Source: CAZCBJ01 sp964496705 (GTDB taxonomy: Bacteria; Chloroflexota; Anaerolineae; Anaerolineales; Anaerolineaceae). Taken from it: a stretch of DNA of 15,763 nt. Below are positions 1 through 7,460 of the stretch, one piece after another. The notes beneath the pieces were generated by a model that saw nothing but the letters and a program-made list of their open reading frames with translations, was not told the origin of the DNA and searched no databases. Position 1 is the stretch's first letter; each line of letters opens with the position of its first letter. Made by a program: the position numbers and the translations under genes. The stretch spans positions 1 to 15,763 of the forward strand of contig CAZCBJ010000081.1 of NCBI GenBank assembly GCA_964496705.1, read 5' to 3'.

Positions 1-471
1 GAGGGCGTTGACCATATTCATAAATACTTCGAAAAGCGCGATTGGAGTATAATGATTGGCGATAGGCGGCTCGACATGAAAATTGCCTCGCTCAACCTTA
101 ACCAGTTCACCAAGCAAGCCTGGGAGCATAGGTTCGATTACCGGATTAGCAATTGGCTTGCGCTAAATCAGGAAAACATAAAAAAGTATAATCAAATTGA
201 CTCCCTTGCCGAAAGGATAACTTTTCTGGAGGGTTTGCTTAAAGCTAACATCCTCTCCTTTGCCAAGGGTATCAATTGGCACGTTGACCGTACCATTGAA
301 GTATCAATTAAGCAATTAGACGAACCCAAAAGCATAACCTTCAAATCCCAAAAACTGCTGGCATTCAATGCGCTGTTTAGCACCAACGTTTTTATTCCCA
401 ACCATATTGGGTTGGGCAAAGGCGTTAGTGTGGGGTTTGGGGTGGTGAAATCAAATAAAAGGAACTCTTAA
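1..471 (+). CDS. cas6: Cas6-like crRNA endonuclease, 5' end cut by window edge
   Basis: The reading frame is open from base 1, so the ATG at 52 is probably internal and the gene starts upstream of the window. About 156 codons are visible. The C-terminal end contains a glycine-rich loop at bases 409-441, GLGKGVSVGFG, preceded by a NVFIPNHI strand. This matches the G-rich loop that closes the second ferredoxin-like domain of Cas6 proteins, which cut CRISPR precursor RNA within the repeat. The catalytic histidine usually lies in the N-terminal domain and cannot be checked here. The stop lies 12 bp before cas10, and a Cas6 gene beside a type III operon is expected. Another RAMP protein is the main alternative; the loop form and C-terminal position favour Cas6. 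Confidence 0.72.
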   Translation, partial: EGVDHIHKYFEKRDWSIMIGDRRLDMKIASLNLNQFTKQAWEHRFDYRISNWLALNQENIKKYNQIDSLAERITFLEGLLKANILSFAKGINWHVDRTIEVSIKQLDEPKSITFKSQKLLAFNALFSTNVFIPNHIGLGKGVSVGFGVVKSNKRNS

Positions 472-483
472 ATATATAAAGTT

Positions 484-2001
484 ATGGCAAAATACCTATA
501 CGGAGCCTCTGTGCAGGGCATACAAAGTTTTATTTTCCAAACCAACGAACTCAAAGACATAGTTGGCGCCAGCGAGCTTATCAACAATATATGCGATGAT
601 GCTTTTGATGAGTTTGGAGGCACTAAAGAGCAATCGGTTATAAGGGCAGCCGGTAATATTAAGCACATTTATAATGATGAGGGAAAGTGTATAAAGGCGG
701 TTAATGAATTTCCTCGCAAGGTAATGGAACTTGCACCTGGTATTACTATTAGCCAAGCAGTTGTAAAATTCGACGAGGGTCAGGAATTTAGCGATGTAAT
801 TGATGAACTTGAAAATCGACTAAAGACCCAACGCAACAGGCAAACCGTTAGCAACCTTAGTTTTATTGGGATGCAACGAGAAAGGTCAACTGGGTTACCG
901 CTTGTTATGGTTGAAAAGGGAGATTATCTGGATCAATCTACATTGGCTAAACGAAAAATTGCTAATTCAGAAAGCAGTAATTCTACAAAAAAACTTTGTA
1001 AAGTATGCTTTGGGGTTGATTTGCCCCACGACAGAATAGCCTACAACATTGAAGACATCACAAAGCATAACGATTGGATTGCCATAATACATGCTGATGG
1101 TAATGGACTGGGTAAGGTTATTCACGAAATTGGAAAAAATGAGAAAGATTTTAGCGTTTTTTCCAGAAACCTTAACGAGGCTACAATCAACGCCGCTCAA
1201 ATAGCATATAAGGCTATTTGCGAAAAGTATAAAATTGACAGTGAAGAGAAAATTCCAATCAGACCGATTGTATTAGGTGGCGATGATTTTACAGCTATTT
1301 GCCGTGCAGATTTTGCAGTTGACTATACTAAGGAGTTTTTGAAGGCTTTTGAGGAAAAATCATCGACTCTATTGGGTGAACTATTAACAAAACATAAAGT
1401 ATTCAAAAACAGTGAAACCAAGGTAACTGCCTGTGCAGGTATTTCCTTTATTAAATCATCCTTCCCGTTTTATTTTGGATATGAATTAACTGAAGATTTA
1501 TGCAAGGAAGCAAAAAAAGTTGCCAAAGCAGGAATTGCTGAGAATGAGTTACCAAAATCCTGTTTAATGTTCCATAAGGTGCAGGATAGTTTTGTGGTTG
1601 ATTACGAAGAAATAGCTAAAAGGGAGTTAAAACCAAAAGATAACATATCCTTTAAGTTTGGACCTTACTTTTTAGATAATAGTGTACATATCTCAATTGA
1701 TGAGTTACAGAACAAATCCAAATTGCTATCAACAAAGGAAGGAAATGCTGTGAAATCGCATATAAGGCAGTGGATGTCGTTGCAATACGATAACCCTGAT
1801 GCAGCTAAGCAAAAAATGAACAGACTAAAATCTATGTTAAAACTAAGCGAGTCAAAAGAATCCAAAGAACTTTTTGAACTAGTTAATTGGATTGAAAATG
1901 GCAAGGAACAAAATAGTACAACTATATACCCAGCTTACGATTTACTCTCGTTACACTCTGTTACCTTTCAAAAAACAAAAAACACCAATAAGGAGGATTA
2001 G
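484..2001 (+). CDS. cas10: Cas10 large subunit, HD-less, cyclase motif intact
   Basis: Large subunit of the type III effector complex, expected to convert ATP to cyclic oligoadenylate when the complex binds target RNA. The 505-aa protein starts directly with the first palm domain (GIQSFIF and GASELI motifs within residues 10-35). A HADGNGLGK motif lies at residues 203-211 and the catalytic GGDDF loop at 265-269. A single CxxC (C172, C175) marks a reduced zinc-finger region. The C-terminal 120 residues look helical. No N-terminal HD nuclease domain is present, so single-stranded DNA cleavage by Cas10 is not expected. At about 500 aa it is short compared with HD-containing Cas10 proteins. No Shine-Dalgarno sequence precedes the ATG. 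The family assignment is secure; cOA ring size cannot be read from the sequence. Confidence 0.93.
   Translation: MAKYLYGASVQGIQSFIFQTNELKDIVGASELINNICDDAFDEFGGTKEQSVIRAAGNIKHIYNDEGKCIKAVNEFPRKVMELAPGITISQAVVKFDEGQEFSDVIDELENRLKTQRNRQTVSNLSFIGMQRERSTGLPLVMVEKGDYLDQSTLAKRKIANSESSNSTKKLCKVCFGVDLPHDRIAYNIEDITKHNDWIAIIHADGNGLGKVIHEIGKNEKDFSVFSRNLNEATINAAQIAYKAICEKYKIDSEEKIPIRPIVLGGDDFTAICRADFAVDYTKEFLKAFEEKSSTLLGELLTKHKVFKNSETKVTACAGISFIKSSFPFYFGYELTEDLCKEAKKVAKAGIAENELPKSCLMFHKVQDSFVVDYEEIAKRELKPKDNISFKFGPYFLDNSVHISIDELQNKSKLLSTKEGNAVKSHIRQWMSLQYDNPDAAKQKMNRLKSMLKLSESKESKELFELVNWIENGKEQNSTTIYPAYDLLSLHSVTFQKTKNTNKED
1991..1996 (+). promoter_or_regulatory. Shine-Dalgarno AGGAGG for the single Cas7 gene
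   Basis: A perfect AGGAGG lies 8 bases before the ATG at 2005, inside the last codons of cas10 (stop TAG 1999-2001). It fixes the start of the Cas7 gene. Canonical sites are uncommon in Bacteroidota, so its strength is notable. Confidence 0.75.
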
Positions 2002-2004
2002 TTT

Positions 2005-2550
2005 ATGGCTACACTAAAATATAAAATACAATTCTTTTCCGACTGGCATTGTGGCTCGGGACTAGCTGCCGGTGCAGATGTTGATGCGCTTGCTATTAAA
2101 GATAAAGATGGGTTTCCAATTATCCCCGGGAAAACCATAAAAGGTTTAGTTCGCGAAGCCATTGAAACCATAGGTTCTGCAGATGAACATCAAATAAAAA
2201 ATTCCTTTGGATTTTTTGAAGAAGTTAAAGAACAGATGATAAAGGGTCAAATGTTTTTTGAGAATGCCGAACTCGAGAAAAATTTAAAAGCAACCATCAA
2301 AAAACAACAAACAACAAAATTTCTTTACCGAAGCATCTCTTCAACTGCCATTGAGGAAAGTGGAATAGCCAAGGATAACAGTTTAAGGCGTATTGAAGTG
2401 GTTGTGCCCTGTGAACTGGAAGGTAGTATCTACGATGTGTCTGATGAAATACATGACGACCTTGTGAAAGCACTAAAGTTTATAAAGAGAATGGGGGTGA
2501 ACAGAAATAGAGGGCTCGGGAGATGTAAGATAACCGTAATTGATAATTAA
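2005..2550 (+). CDS. csm3: Csm3-like Cas7 backbone subunit (single RAMP domain)
   Basis: A 181-aa RAMP protein that should form part of the crRNA-binding backbone. It shows the Csm3-type signature: a GSGLAAGADVDALAIKD stretch followed by FPIIPGKTIKG at residues 37-47, and a C-terminal glycine-rich loop GVNRNRGLG at 164-172. By alignment by eye, D27 sits where Csm3 carries the aspartate that cuts target RNA, so it is a candidate catalytic residue. It is shorter than a typical Csm3 (about 210-250 aa). It starts 3 bases after the cas10 stop behind a strong ribosome binding site, and its stop at 2548-2550 lies immediately before the next gene. In the III-D variant with a fused Cas7-Cas5-Cas11 chain, a Cas7 domain of this kind is joined to the following Cas5; here the two are separate. 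Confidence 0.88.
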   Translation: MATLKYKIQFFSDWHCGSGLAAGADVDALAIKDKDGFPIIPGKTIKGLVREAIETIGSADEHQIKNSFGFFEEVKEQMIKGQMFFENAELEKNLKATIKKQQTTKFLYRSISSTAIEESGIAKDNSLRRIEVVVPCELEGSIYDVSDEIHDDLVKALKFIKRMGVNRNRGLGRCKITVIDN

Positions 2551-2551
2551 T

Positions 2552-2557
2552 GGGAGG
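2552..2557 (+). promoter_or_regulatory. Shine-Dalgarno GGGAGG that decides the csx10-like start
   Basis: GGGAGG lies 7 bases before the ATG at 2565. An earlier in-frame ATG at 2550 overlaps this site, so translation most likely begins at 2565, giving a protein starting MKKVQFK. Confidence 0.65.
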
Positions 2558-2564
2558 CATACAA

Positions 2565-4022
2565 ATGAAAAAAGTACAGTTTAAATGCACATTACTCTCC
2601 GATATTATAATAAACCAAAAGGCTGCTACCGAAGGTAAGTTGCAAACCCTTGATTTTATCCCCGGAAGTAATTTTTTGGGAATTGCTGCTAGTATTTATG
2701 CAGAACTTGGTGAAGAGGCGCTTCTAGCATTTCATAGTGGTAAAATTCGTTTTGGTGATGCGCATCCAGGGAAAAATGAATTGAGGGCTCTACGAATACC
2801 TCTATCATACTCATACCCTAAACTATCAAGTGTTGAGAAAGAGGTTTATATACATCATGCTATATCGGATTACAAAAAGTTAAATGACAAGCAGTTAAAG
2901 CAATGCTGTACTGGTTTTTATGTTTTTAATGAAAAAAAGGCAACCGAGGTTAAGGTTGATAGTAGCTTTGCCATAAAATCAGCATACGATAGGAAAAAAA
3001 GACGCTCTGCAGATGAGCAGATGTATGGATATCAGTCTATAAACAAAGGAATTGAAATGTATTTCGAGGTGGCTTATGACGATGATGTGCCTGAAGATTT
3101 AATAGCTAAGTTGAAAAGCGCACTCGAAGGTACCAAACGAGTTGGACGCTCGCGAACTGCCCAATATGGCTTAGTGGATATTAAAGAAGCGAAATACGCT
3201 TCAGTTTTATCAAACAAATCAGATAATGAATTAATTATCTATGCCGATGGGCGGTTAATATTTCTTGATGATTATGGGAACCCAACATACCAACCTGAAT
3301 TAAAAGATTTTGGGTTAGTAAAAGGCAAAATTGATTGGGAAAAATCACAAATTCGAACATTCCAGTATTCGCCATGGAACTTCAAAAGAGGAACAAGGGA
3401 TACCGATCGTTGCGGAATAGAAAAGGGTAGTGTAATTGTAATTAATGATGCTGTAGTTGAAGATGAGTTAGATGAATACGTTGGCCACTACCAAAACGAA
3501 GGGTTTGGAAAGGTTATATACAACCCCGACATTTTTGAGGTAAAAGTAGGTGAAAACGGTAGGGCTGTTTGGCAAGTTGAAAAGGCTAATGAGAACTCAA
3601 ATCATCAAGATGATAAAGAATCAAACTTAAAGCCAGTTGACAATCGTTTGACTCAATATCTCATAAACCAAAAACTAGAGCAAGAATCAGAGACCGAGAT
3701 TTACGAAATGGTAAATGTTTTTGTGGAAGAAAAAGGGCATCTATTCGAGGGTAAAACATTTGCATCGCAATGGGGGAATATTAGAAGCCTTGCAATGCAA
3801 CACCAGCAAAAAGATAAGTTAAAGCTTGAACTCTTTACTAAAACTAGAGATGGGAAACCTTATGCCTATTTAACTCATGGTGTAGCCAGAGAGAAGTGGG
3901 AAGAAAGAGGAAGAAAGAAAGTTTTTGAAACTTTCTTTGATTCATTATCCGAAGATAAAACTCAATTTGGAATAGTTAACCTTGCCGCCGAAATGGCCAA
4001 AATATGCAGGAGGGAAAAGTAA
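2565..4022 (+). CDS. csx10: Csx10-like Cas5 subunit with extra C-terminal helical region
   Basis: A 485-aa RAMP protein expected to hold the 5' handle of the crRNA, as Cas5-group proteins do. The first RAMP half has LDFIPGSNFLG near residues 29-39 and the glycine/arginine loop VGRSRTAQYG at 193-202. The second half has an NFKRGTRDTDRCGIEKGSV segment and the loop GHYQNEGFGKVIYNP at 307-321, both typical of Csx10. Residues about 345-485 follow the RAMP core and look mostly helical and charged, with a SQWGNIRSLAMQ segment. No stand-alone Cas11 small subunit exists in the operon, so this tail may be a fused Cas11-like domain; this is inference. The start at 2565 is chosen over 2550 because of the ribosome binding site. 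The stop TAA overlaps the next ATG as TAATG. Confidence 0.85.
   Translation: MKKVQFKCTLLSDIIINQKAATEGKLQTLDFIPGSNFLGIAASIYAELGEEALLAFHSGKIRFGDAHPGKNELRALRIPLSYSYPKLSSVEKEVYIHHAISDYKKLNDKQLKQCCTGFYVFNEKKATEVKVDSSFAIKSAYDRKKRRSADEQMYGYQSINKGIEMYFEVAYDDDVPEDLIAKLKSALEGTKRVGRSRTAQYGLVDIKEAKYASVLSNKSDNELIIYADGRLIFLDDYGNPTYQPELKDFGLVKGKIDWEKSQIRTFQYSPWNFKRGTRDTDRCGIEKGSVIVINDAVVEDELDEYVGHYQNEGFGKVIYNPDIFEVKVGENGRAVWQVEKANENSNHQDDKESNLKPVDNRLTQYLINQKLEQESETEIYEMVNVFVEEKGHLFEGKTFASQWGNIRSLAMQHQQKDKLKLELFTKTRDGKPYAYLTHGVAREKWEERGRKKVFETFFDSLSEDKTQFGIVNLAAEMAKICRREK
4008..4014 (+). promoter_or_regulatory. Shine-Dalgarno AGGAGGG for the double-Cas7 gene
   Basis: AGGAGGG lies 7 bases before the ATG at 4022 and inside the end of the csx10-like gene. 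It selects 4022 over an in-frame ATG at 4004, which has no ribosome binding site. Confidence 0.75.
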
Positions 4023-5407
4023 TGAGTGAAAATAAATTTAAACATAGATTTTTAGCCCGAATAATTATTGAGGCTACAACACCTTTAGCTGTGGGCTCTG
4101 GCGAAAAGGATATAATGACCGACGCCCTGGTTGCTACCGATGTTAATGGTTTGCCATACATCCCTGGAACATCAATAACAGGTGTTTTGCGCCATGCAAT
4201 CGGCGAAGAGAAAGCGAAGGAGTTTTTCGGATTTCAATCAAAAAAATCGGAGAATAGCAAAGGGTCTGAAATCATTTTCACCGCTGCCCAAATGGTTGGT
4301 AAGGAAGGTAAGGTTATTGATGGACTTCAACACATCGATTTCTCCGATGAGTTTTACAGCAAATTCAAAACCCTTCCCATTAGGCAGCATTGCCGTATCG
4401 ACTCCAACGGAACTGCAGCCGATGGTGGCAAGTTCGATGAGCAGGTGGTTTACAAGGGAACTCGCTTTTGCTTTGAGATTGAGATGGTTTCAGAAGGTTC
4501 CAATTTTTCTCAATTTAAGGATGTGTTAGAAGAACTCTACTCAAAATCGTTTAGGATAGGTGGCGGAACCCGAAGTGGCTTTGGCGAAGTTGAGGTAATA
4601 AGTTGCCAAACTGCCAAAATTGATTTCCTTGACAAGGCACAACTATCTGCATACCTTGATAAATCTTCGGACTTGTCCGACACTACTTTTTGGGAAAATG
4701 GGTTTGTGGATACTTTCGTGAAACCAGAAGAAAACAATACCGAGAAGTTCACGAAATATGAACTAAAGTTACAACCCGACGATTTCTTCCTTTTTGGGTC
4801 GGGACTTGGAAACGAAAAGGCAGATAATACACCTGTAACTGAAACCTTTTTTGATTGGGAATCTGAACCTCCAAAGTTTGTTGAGCAGTGTGTCCTAATA
4901 CCTGCCTCATCAGTTAAGGGAGCAATTTCGCATAGGGTTGCCTTTCATTATAATAAATTGAAAGGAATTTTTGCCGATAGTGTTGATATAAAGCTAGAAG
5001 ACCACATTGGTAGCAAAAACCTTGCAGTTAAAACTCTTTTCGGCTCAGAAGGGGAAAAAGATAAAGAAGCAATGAAAAACCAGCAACGGGGCAATGTGAT
5101 TTTTTCTGATATAGTTGAGAGAAAAGGAGTGAAGCATAAGTTGCTCAACCACGTTGCCATCGATAGGTTTACCGGCGGAACAATTGATGGTGCGCTTTAC
5201 TCCGAGGAGGTTATGTATGGCAAAGGGCAAGAGTTCACCTTTACGCTATTAGTTTCAAACAATGCTCTTAACGAGGAAAACGTAAAGAAAGCATTAGAGA
5301 ATACCCTAAAAGATATTTGTAACGGTATGTTACCTCTTGGTGGTGGAGTAAACAGGGGGCATGGTGCATTCTCGGGTAAAATTTTAGTTAATGGAGAACC
5401 TTTATAA
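4022..5407 (+). CDS. Double Cas7 protein (two fused Csm3-like RAMP domains, Cas7-2x)
   Basis: A 461-aa protein holding two Csm3-like domains, so one chain should cover two backbone positions on the crRNA. Domain 1 (about residues 1-205) has LPYIPGTSITG near 43-53, candidate catalytic D34 in the preceding loop, and the loop GGGTRSGFG at 180-188. Domain 2 (about 240-461) has IPASSVKG, the Csm3-type VAIDRFTGG segment (D381) and the closing loop LGGGVNRGHG ending at 448. An ADNTPV segment in domain 2 could supply a second cleavage aspartate. Such Cas7-2x fusions are known from III-D variants. The gene overlaps the upstream stop by one base (TAATG), and the following gene starts just after or inside its end, which indicates co-translation. 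Confidence 0.88.
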   Translation: MSENKFKHRFLARIIIEATTPLAVGSGEKDIMTDALVATDVNGLPYIPGTSITGVLRHAIGEEKAKEFFGFQSKKSENSKGSEIIFTAAQMVGKEGKVIDGLQHIDFSDEFYSKFKTLPIRQHCRIDSNGTAADGGKFDEQVVYKGTRFCFEIEMVSEGSNFSQFKDVLEELYSKSFRIGGGTRSGFGEVEVISCQTAKIDFLDKAQLSAYLDKSSDLSDTTFWENGFVDTFVKPEENNTEKFTKYELKLQPDDFFLFGSGLGNEKADNTPVTETFFDWESEPPKFVEQCVLIPASSVKGAISHRVAFHYNKLKGIFADSVDIKLEDHIGSKNLAVKTLFGSEGEKDKEAMKNQQRGNVIFSDIVERKGVKHKLLNHVAIDRFTGGTIDGALYSEEVMYGKGQEFTFTLLVSNNALNEENVKKALENTLKDICNGMLPLGGGVNRGHGAFSGKILVNGEPL

Positions 5408-5417
5408 TTTGTTGGCT

Positions 5418-5801
5418 ATGGAAAAAATTGAAAAATCGAAATACAGCGGTTACCTCTGGGGAAGCGACCAGAAAGAACCTGAAGTTTTTTTAAACGAAGA
5501 ACGAGAGTTTGAATTTGACGAGAACCTAAACCCTTTTGTAGTCGAAGGTTTTTTATACGATGGCAAAACCTCGTACAGCATTCGCTATGTTGATGGGAAG
5601 CATATCGTTAATAAGTATATTATTTCAGAATTACCTGAAGAATTTACCCCGCAAACATATATCCCAAACTTTAAAAAAGGAGTTTCAGGGTTAAAATTCC
5701 GACAGTACTGGAAACCCGAACCCGATAGCCTTTGCGAAGAAATGGAGGTTCTTAAACCTGCACAGCTAGTTTTTGTTGGATTTAATATAAAGGAGGAATA
5801 G
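5418..5801 (+). CDS. Small TIGR04423-like type III CRISPR-associated protein
   Basis: A 127-aa protein starting MEKIEKSKYSGYLWGSDQ. The SGYLWGSD motif near the N-terminus, the small size and the position between two Cas7-type genes resemble the TIGR04423 family of type III CRISPR proteins, recalled from memory and not searched. No RAMP glycine-rich loop, signal peptide or membrane segment is visible. An alternative start at 5391 overlaps the upstream gene and adds nine residues; neither start has a ribosome binding site, and 5418 fits the conserved N-terminus better. Its place in the operon corresponds to that of Csx19 in the III-D variant complex, so it may be a small structural subunit or a Cas11 or Csx19 equivalent. 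The biochemical role is unknown. Confidence 0.7.
   Translation: MEKIEKSKYSGYLWGSDQKEPEVFLNEEREFEFDENLNPFVVEGFLYDGKTSYSIRYVDGKHIVNKYIISELPEEFTPQTYIPNFKKGVSGLKFRQYWKPEPDSLCEEMEVLKPAQLVFVGFNIKEE
5791..5796 (+). promoter_or_regulatory. Shine-Dalgarno AGGAGG for the TIGR03986-like gene
   Basis: AGGAGG lies 7 bases before the ATG at 5804 and overlaps the final codons of the upstream small gene (stop 5799-5801). It fixes the start. Confidence 0.72.
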
Positions 5802-5803
5802 CC

Positions 5804-7444
5804 ATGAATAAAAACTTTTATAACCCTTATACATTCATACCTTTACCAAGTAAGGTTTTTTTACTGAATGAAAATGAGGAGAAGCAACTTCAGTCTGTTC
5901 ATGATATACCATTTACTGATGGTATAAGTGGGACTATTAACTTTGACTTTAAAGCATTGTCGCCAATTTGCATAAAACATAGCGAAAATGACGAATCAAT
6001 TAATCTAGAAGATCAATTCTTTATACCAGGCTCTTCAATAAAAGGAATGATAAGAAATGTTTTTGAAATTCTATCATTCTCAAATATTCGAAACTATATT
6101 GCTAACAGTAGGTATAGCATGAGGGATTTACGTAGTAGTGATTACGAACTAAAAGCCAACGACAAACCTCAGAAAAGTGGTTTACTAATTCAGTTGAACA
6201 ATAGATTTTATGTTATAAAGTGCAATTCTGACAAATACAATTATAAGGAAATTGCAGAAATTGAAAGTTTGGGTGAAAATGAAATAAAAAATGAAAAGAC
6301 TGTTAAGGGAAAGTATCAGAAGTTGAAAGATGGTTATATTTTTCAAGATAAAGATAATGAGAAATGGAAATTATGGTTTTTTTCTGGTTTTATGAATAAT
6401 AAAAAGAACGAATATCTATTTGATATACCTGAAATAAAAGAAAATAAACTTATTCCATTAGAAGAAAAGGAATACAAAGAATTTATTTTTATTCATCAGC
6501 AAGAAAACGAAAATGAAGCTTGGAAGTTTTGGAAAAAGATATTGAAGAACTACAGGAGTATAGACGAGATATTAAAAGATGAATTCAAAGGAATTGTTCC
6601 ATGTTTTTTTAGAACAAAAGAGGTTGATGGCAAAGTTGTTGTAAAAGATTTAGGTTTTTCTTATTTATACCGACAACCTTATAATAATACTATTCACTCT
6701 TGTTTACCAAAAGAATATTATGAAGATGGAGTTGATTTAACCCAAGCGGTTTTTGGGTACTCATCTGGTCATAAAAGTTTGAAAGGAAGGGTTCAATTCT
6801 CCCCAGCTTTTATTAAAGATGCTCAACTAGGTCAAAGACAAACCTTTATCATGGGTAAACCTAAGCCCACTTTCTATCCATTTTATTTAAAGCAAAATAA
6901 GCAGGGTGCTTTAAGTACTTATTTTAGTAATGAAGCACAAATTTCTGGTTGGAAAAGATACATAATACATCAAAATCACTTTATTGGCATAACTACTGGT
7001 AAGAAAAAAGTTGAAACAACATTTATACCAATCGCTGAAAACACAAAGTTTAGCTGTAAAATTAAATTTCATAACTTAAGACCATTTGAATTAGGTGCCC
7101 TTATTGTTTCGCTAACATATAATGGCAAGCAAAATGAATGTTATCATACATTAGGTTTTGCAAAGGCTAAAGGATATGGAAAAATAAAGTTAGAGAAAAT
7201 TGACATAATTGACGGAAATACTTGCAATTCACTAATTCAAACTCAATTTACAAAAGCTTATTTTGATAAATTTTCTGAAAAAGGAATTTCTGAAAAAGAT
7301 TTTCAAATAACAGCAAATGAATTACAAAGAATTGCTAGCGGGAATTATAAACCATCAAAGGAGATTCGATATCCAGATTTAAACAGCAAAGAATTTGAAC
7401 AAATTAAAAATGAAAAATTAAGTTTAAGAGATTTTAAACCTTAA
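5804..7444 (+). CDS. TIGR03986-like RAMP protein (Cas7 with large insertion)
   Basis: A 546-aa RAMP subunit. It begins with NPYTFIPLP (residues 7-15), a form I associate with TIGR03986 proteins, followed by FIPGSSIKGMIRN at 73-85, a DLTQAVFGYSS segment and KGRVQFSPAF in the middle, and a C-terminal glycine loop LGFAKAKGYG at 450-459. Residues about 95-300, between the first and later RAMP strands, form a long lysine- and glutamate-rich insertion. This fits a Cas7-with-insertion subunit of the III-D variant complex, probably at one end of the backbone. No clear Csm3-like cleavage aspartate precedes the PGSS loop. The gene is visibly richer in A and T than its neighbours. The next gene starts 16 bases after its stop. 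Confidence 0.83.
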   Translation: MNKNFYNPYTFIPLPSKVFLLNENEEKQLQSVHDIPFTDGISGTINFDFKALSPICIKHSENDESINLEDQFFIPGSSIKGMIRNVFEILSFSNIRNYIANSRYSMRDLRSSDYELKANDKPQKSGLLIQLNNRFYVIKCNSDKYNYKEIAEIESLGENEIKNEKTVKGKYQKLKDGYIFQDKDNEKWKLWFFSGFMNNKKNEYLFDIPEIKENKLIPLEEKEYKEFIFIHQQENENEAWKFWKKILKNYRSIDEILKDEFKGIVPCFFRTKEVDGKVVVKDLGFSYLYRQPYNNTIHSCLPKEYYEDGVDLTQAVFGYSSGHKSLKGRVQFSPAFIKDAQLGQRQTFIMGKPKPTFYPFYLKQNKQGALSTYFSNEAQISGWKRYIIHQNHFIGITTGKKKVETTFIPIAENTKFSCKIKFHNLRPFELGALIVSLTYNGKQNECYHTLGFAKAKGYGKIKLEKIDIIDGNTCNSLIQTQFTKAYFDKFSEKGISEKDFQITANELQRIASGNYKPSKEIRYPDLNSKEFEQIKNEKLSLRDFKP

Positions 7445-7460
7445 AAAATCATTAGAATAT

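Noticed and set aside
4182..4529. 115-codon + strand frame inside the double Cas7 gene
   Set aside because: It is fully contained in a gene with clear RAMP motifs, in another frame, with no start signal.
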